DNA of 64,000 nucleotides, taken from Phytobacter diazotrophicus (GTDB lineage Bacteria > Pseudomonadota > Gammaproteobacteria > Enterobacterales > Enterobacteriaceae). Shown one piece after another: positions 63,627-64,000 of the stretch (the stretch's first letter is position 1; the number at the start of each line of letters is the position of its first letter). The DNA is taken from NCBI GenBank assembly GCA_004346725.1, contig SMDE01000002.1, forward strand, positions 310,001 to 374,000, read 5' to 3'. The notes beneath the pieces were generated by a model. It saw nothing but the letters and a program-made list of their open reading frames with translations, ran no database searches and was not told the DNA's origin. The position numbers were made by a program, and so were the translations under genes.

Positions 63627-64000
63627 TACGATAATTTCCCAAGTTTAATTCGGGTAAGATTGTTTTCGTCAGTGAAAACCATAGTGTTTGCGTCTTTAAA
63701 GATGGCCCACCCACCCGACACACCGTAACCAGTAGACTGTATGACATTAGCGATCTTGCCATTAGTAATAGTTCCGTCCTGGATAAACGTGTCACGAATA
63801 AACGTCTGGCCGTTCTGGATAACAAACGGTAGCGTGACCGCAGCGCCAGCCTGAGACATAACAGCAAAGCGGTCAGCAAGGAAAATAACCTGTGACTGCA
63901 TACCTGAAGGAGTATTCTGAACACCCAGCCCCATCCCTGCAGCGTACTGCACGCCGTTGACATCCACACCGACCTTTATCGAATACAGCGCGTTCAGGTT
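63626..64000 (-). CDS. Host-specificity (tip attachment) protein J, C-terminal part
   Basis: Partial: the last 124 codons; the rest runs off the right edge. The segment NLNALYSIKVGVDVNGVQYA, SGMQSQVIFLADRFAVMSQ, FIRDTFIQDGTITNGKIANV and GWAIFKDANTMVFTDENNL fits the DUF1983/J C-terminal domain of lambda-like tail tips, which binds the bacterial receptor. First gene, in transcription order, of the visible prophage tail block. Confidence 0.85.
   Translation of the reverse strand, partial: NLNALYSIKVGVDVNGVQYAAGMGLGVQNTPSGMQSQVIFLADRFAVMSQAGAAVTLPFVIQNGQTFIRDTFIQDGTITNGKIANVIQSTGYGVSGGWAIFKDANTMVFTDENNLTRIKLGKLS

Noticed and set aside
1-64000. tRNA, rRNA and CRISPR arrays
   Set aside because: No tRNA-like TTCGAATCC arms with matching acceptor ends, no rRNA sequence and no regularly spaced palindromic repeats were seen.

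Overview
The window is chromosomal DNA of an enteric bacterium (Enterobacteriaceae). Gene order and protein sequences from about 1 to 39.7 kb follow the Escherichia coli/Salmonella/Citrobacter backbone: ycgM-ycgL / minCDE / rnd / fadD / yeaY / tsaB / yoaA / yoaB / yoaH / pabB / nudL / sdaA / pdeD / yoaE / manXYZ / yobD / mntP / rlmA / cspC / yobF / yebO / mgrB / yobH / kdgR / yebQ / htpX / prc / proQ / msrC / letAB / rsmF / yebV / yebW / pphA. Details (a SMI1/KNR4 gene where E. coli has yoaC, an MBL-fold gene between yobF and yebO, a 228-residue ProQ) suggest a genus near Citrobacter rather than E. coli itself. The genus is an inference. No tRNA, rRNA or CRISPR array was seen.

Region 1 (1-39.7 kb) is a housekeeping block. 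It covers cell-division site selection (MinCDE), RNA maturation and modification (RNase D, TsaB, RlmA, RsmF), fatty-acid uptake (FadD with a FadR operator), folate and serine metabolism (PabB, SdaA), mannose PTS (ManXYZ with CRP and Mlc sites), manganese export (MntP with an MntR operator and a yybP-ykoY riboswitch), cold-shock protein CspC, the PhoQ inhibitor MgrB with a likely PhoP box, membrane proteostasis (HtpX, Prc), the RNA chaperone ProQ, and lipid transport across the periplasm (LetA/LetB). Several starts are non-AUG (TTG for rnd and fadD; GTG for yoaA, sdaA, manX, mgrB, nudL, rsmF).

Region 2 (39.7-59.7 kb) is accessory. The sdsR/ryeA small-RNA pair and yebY, which follow pphA in E. 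coli, are not found. In their place are a VirK/YbjX-family gene, a 57-codon zinc-ribbon gene of the YmcF/YnfQ cold-shock type that appears to start at ATT, two opposed terminators that bracket candidate antisense RNAs, a SRAP-domain gene (yedK) whose expected ATG is ATA, a divergent LysR/short-chain-dehydrogenase pair, an LpxP-type lipid A acyltransferase, a small AriR-like protein, a giant (2860-residue) cyclic beta-1,2-glucan synthase homologue, a second small zinc-ribbon gene, CspH-like and CspA-like cold-shock genes, and three short genes of unknown function. LpxP, Csp proteins and YmcF-type proteins are all cold-linked in E. coli, so the cluster may be a cold/envelope adaptation island. 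That link is a hypothesis.

Region 3 (59.7-64 kb) starts with a complete-length but probably defective IS3-family element (orfA carries a TAG nonsense codon; no target duplication). It lies against the end of a tailed-phage prophage read on the minus strand: a 3' fragment of umuC, a tail fibre with an S74 intramolecular chaperone, two small tail proteins, and the C-terminal part of a lambda-J-type tip protein running off the right edge.
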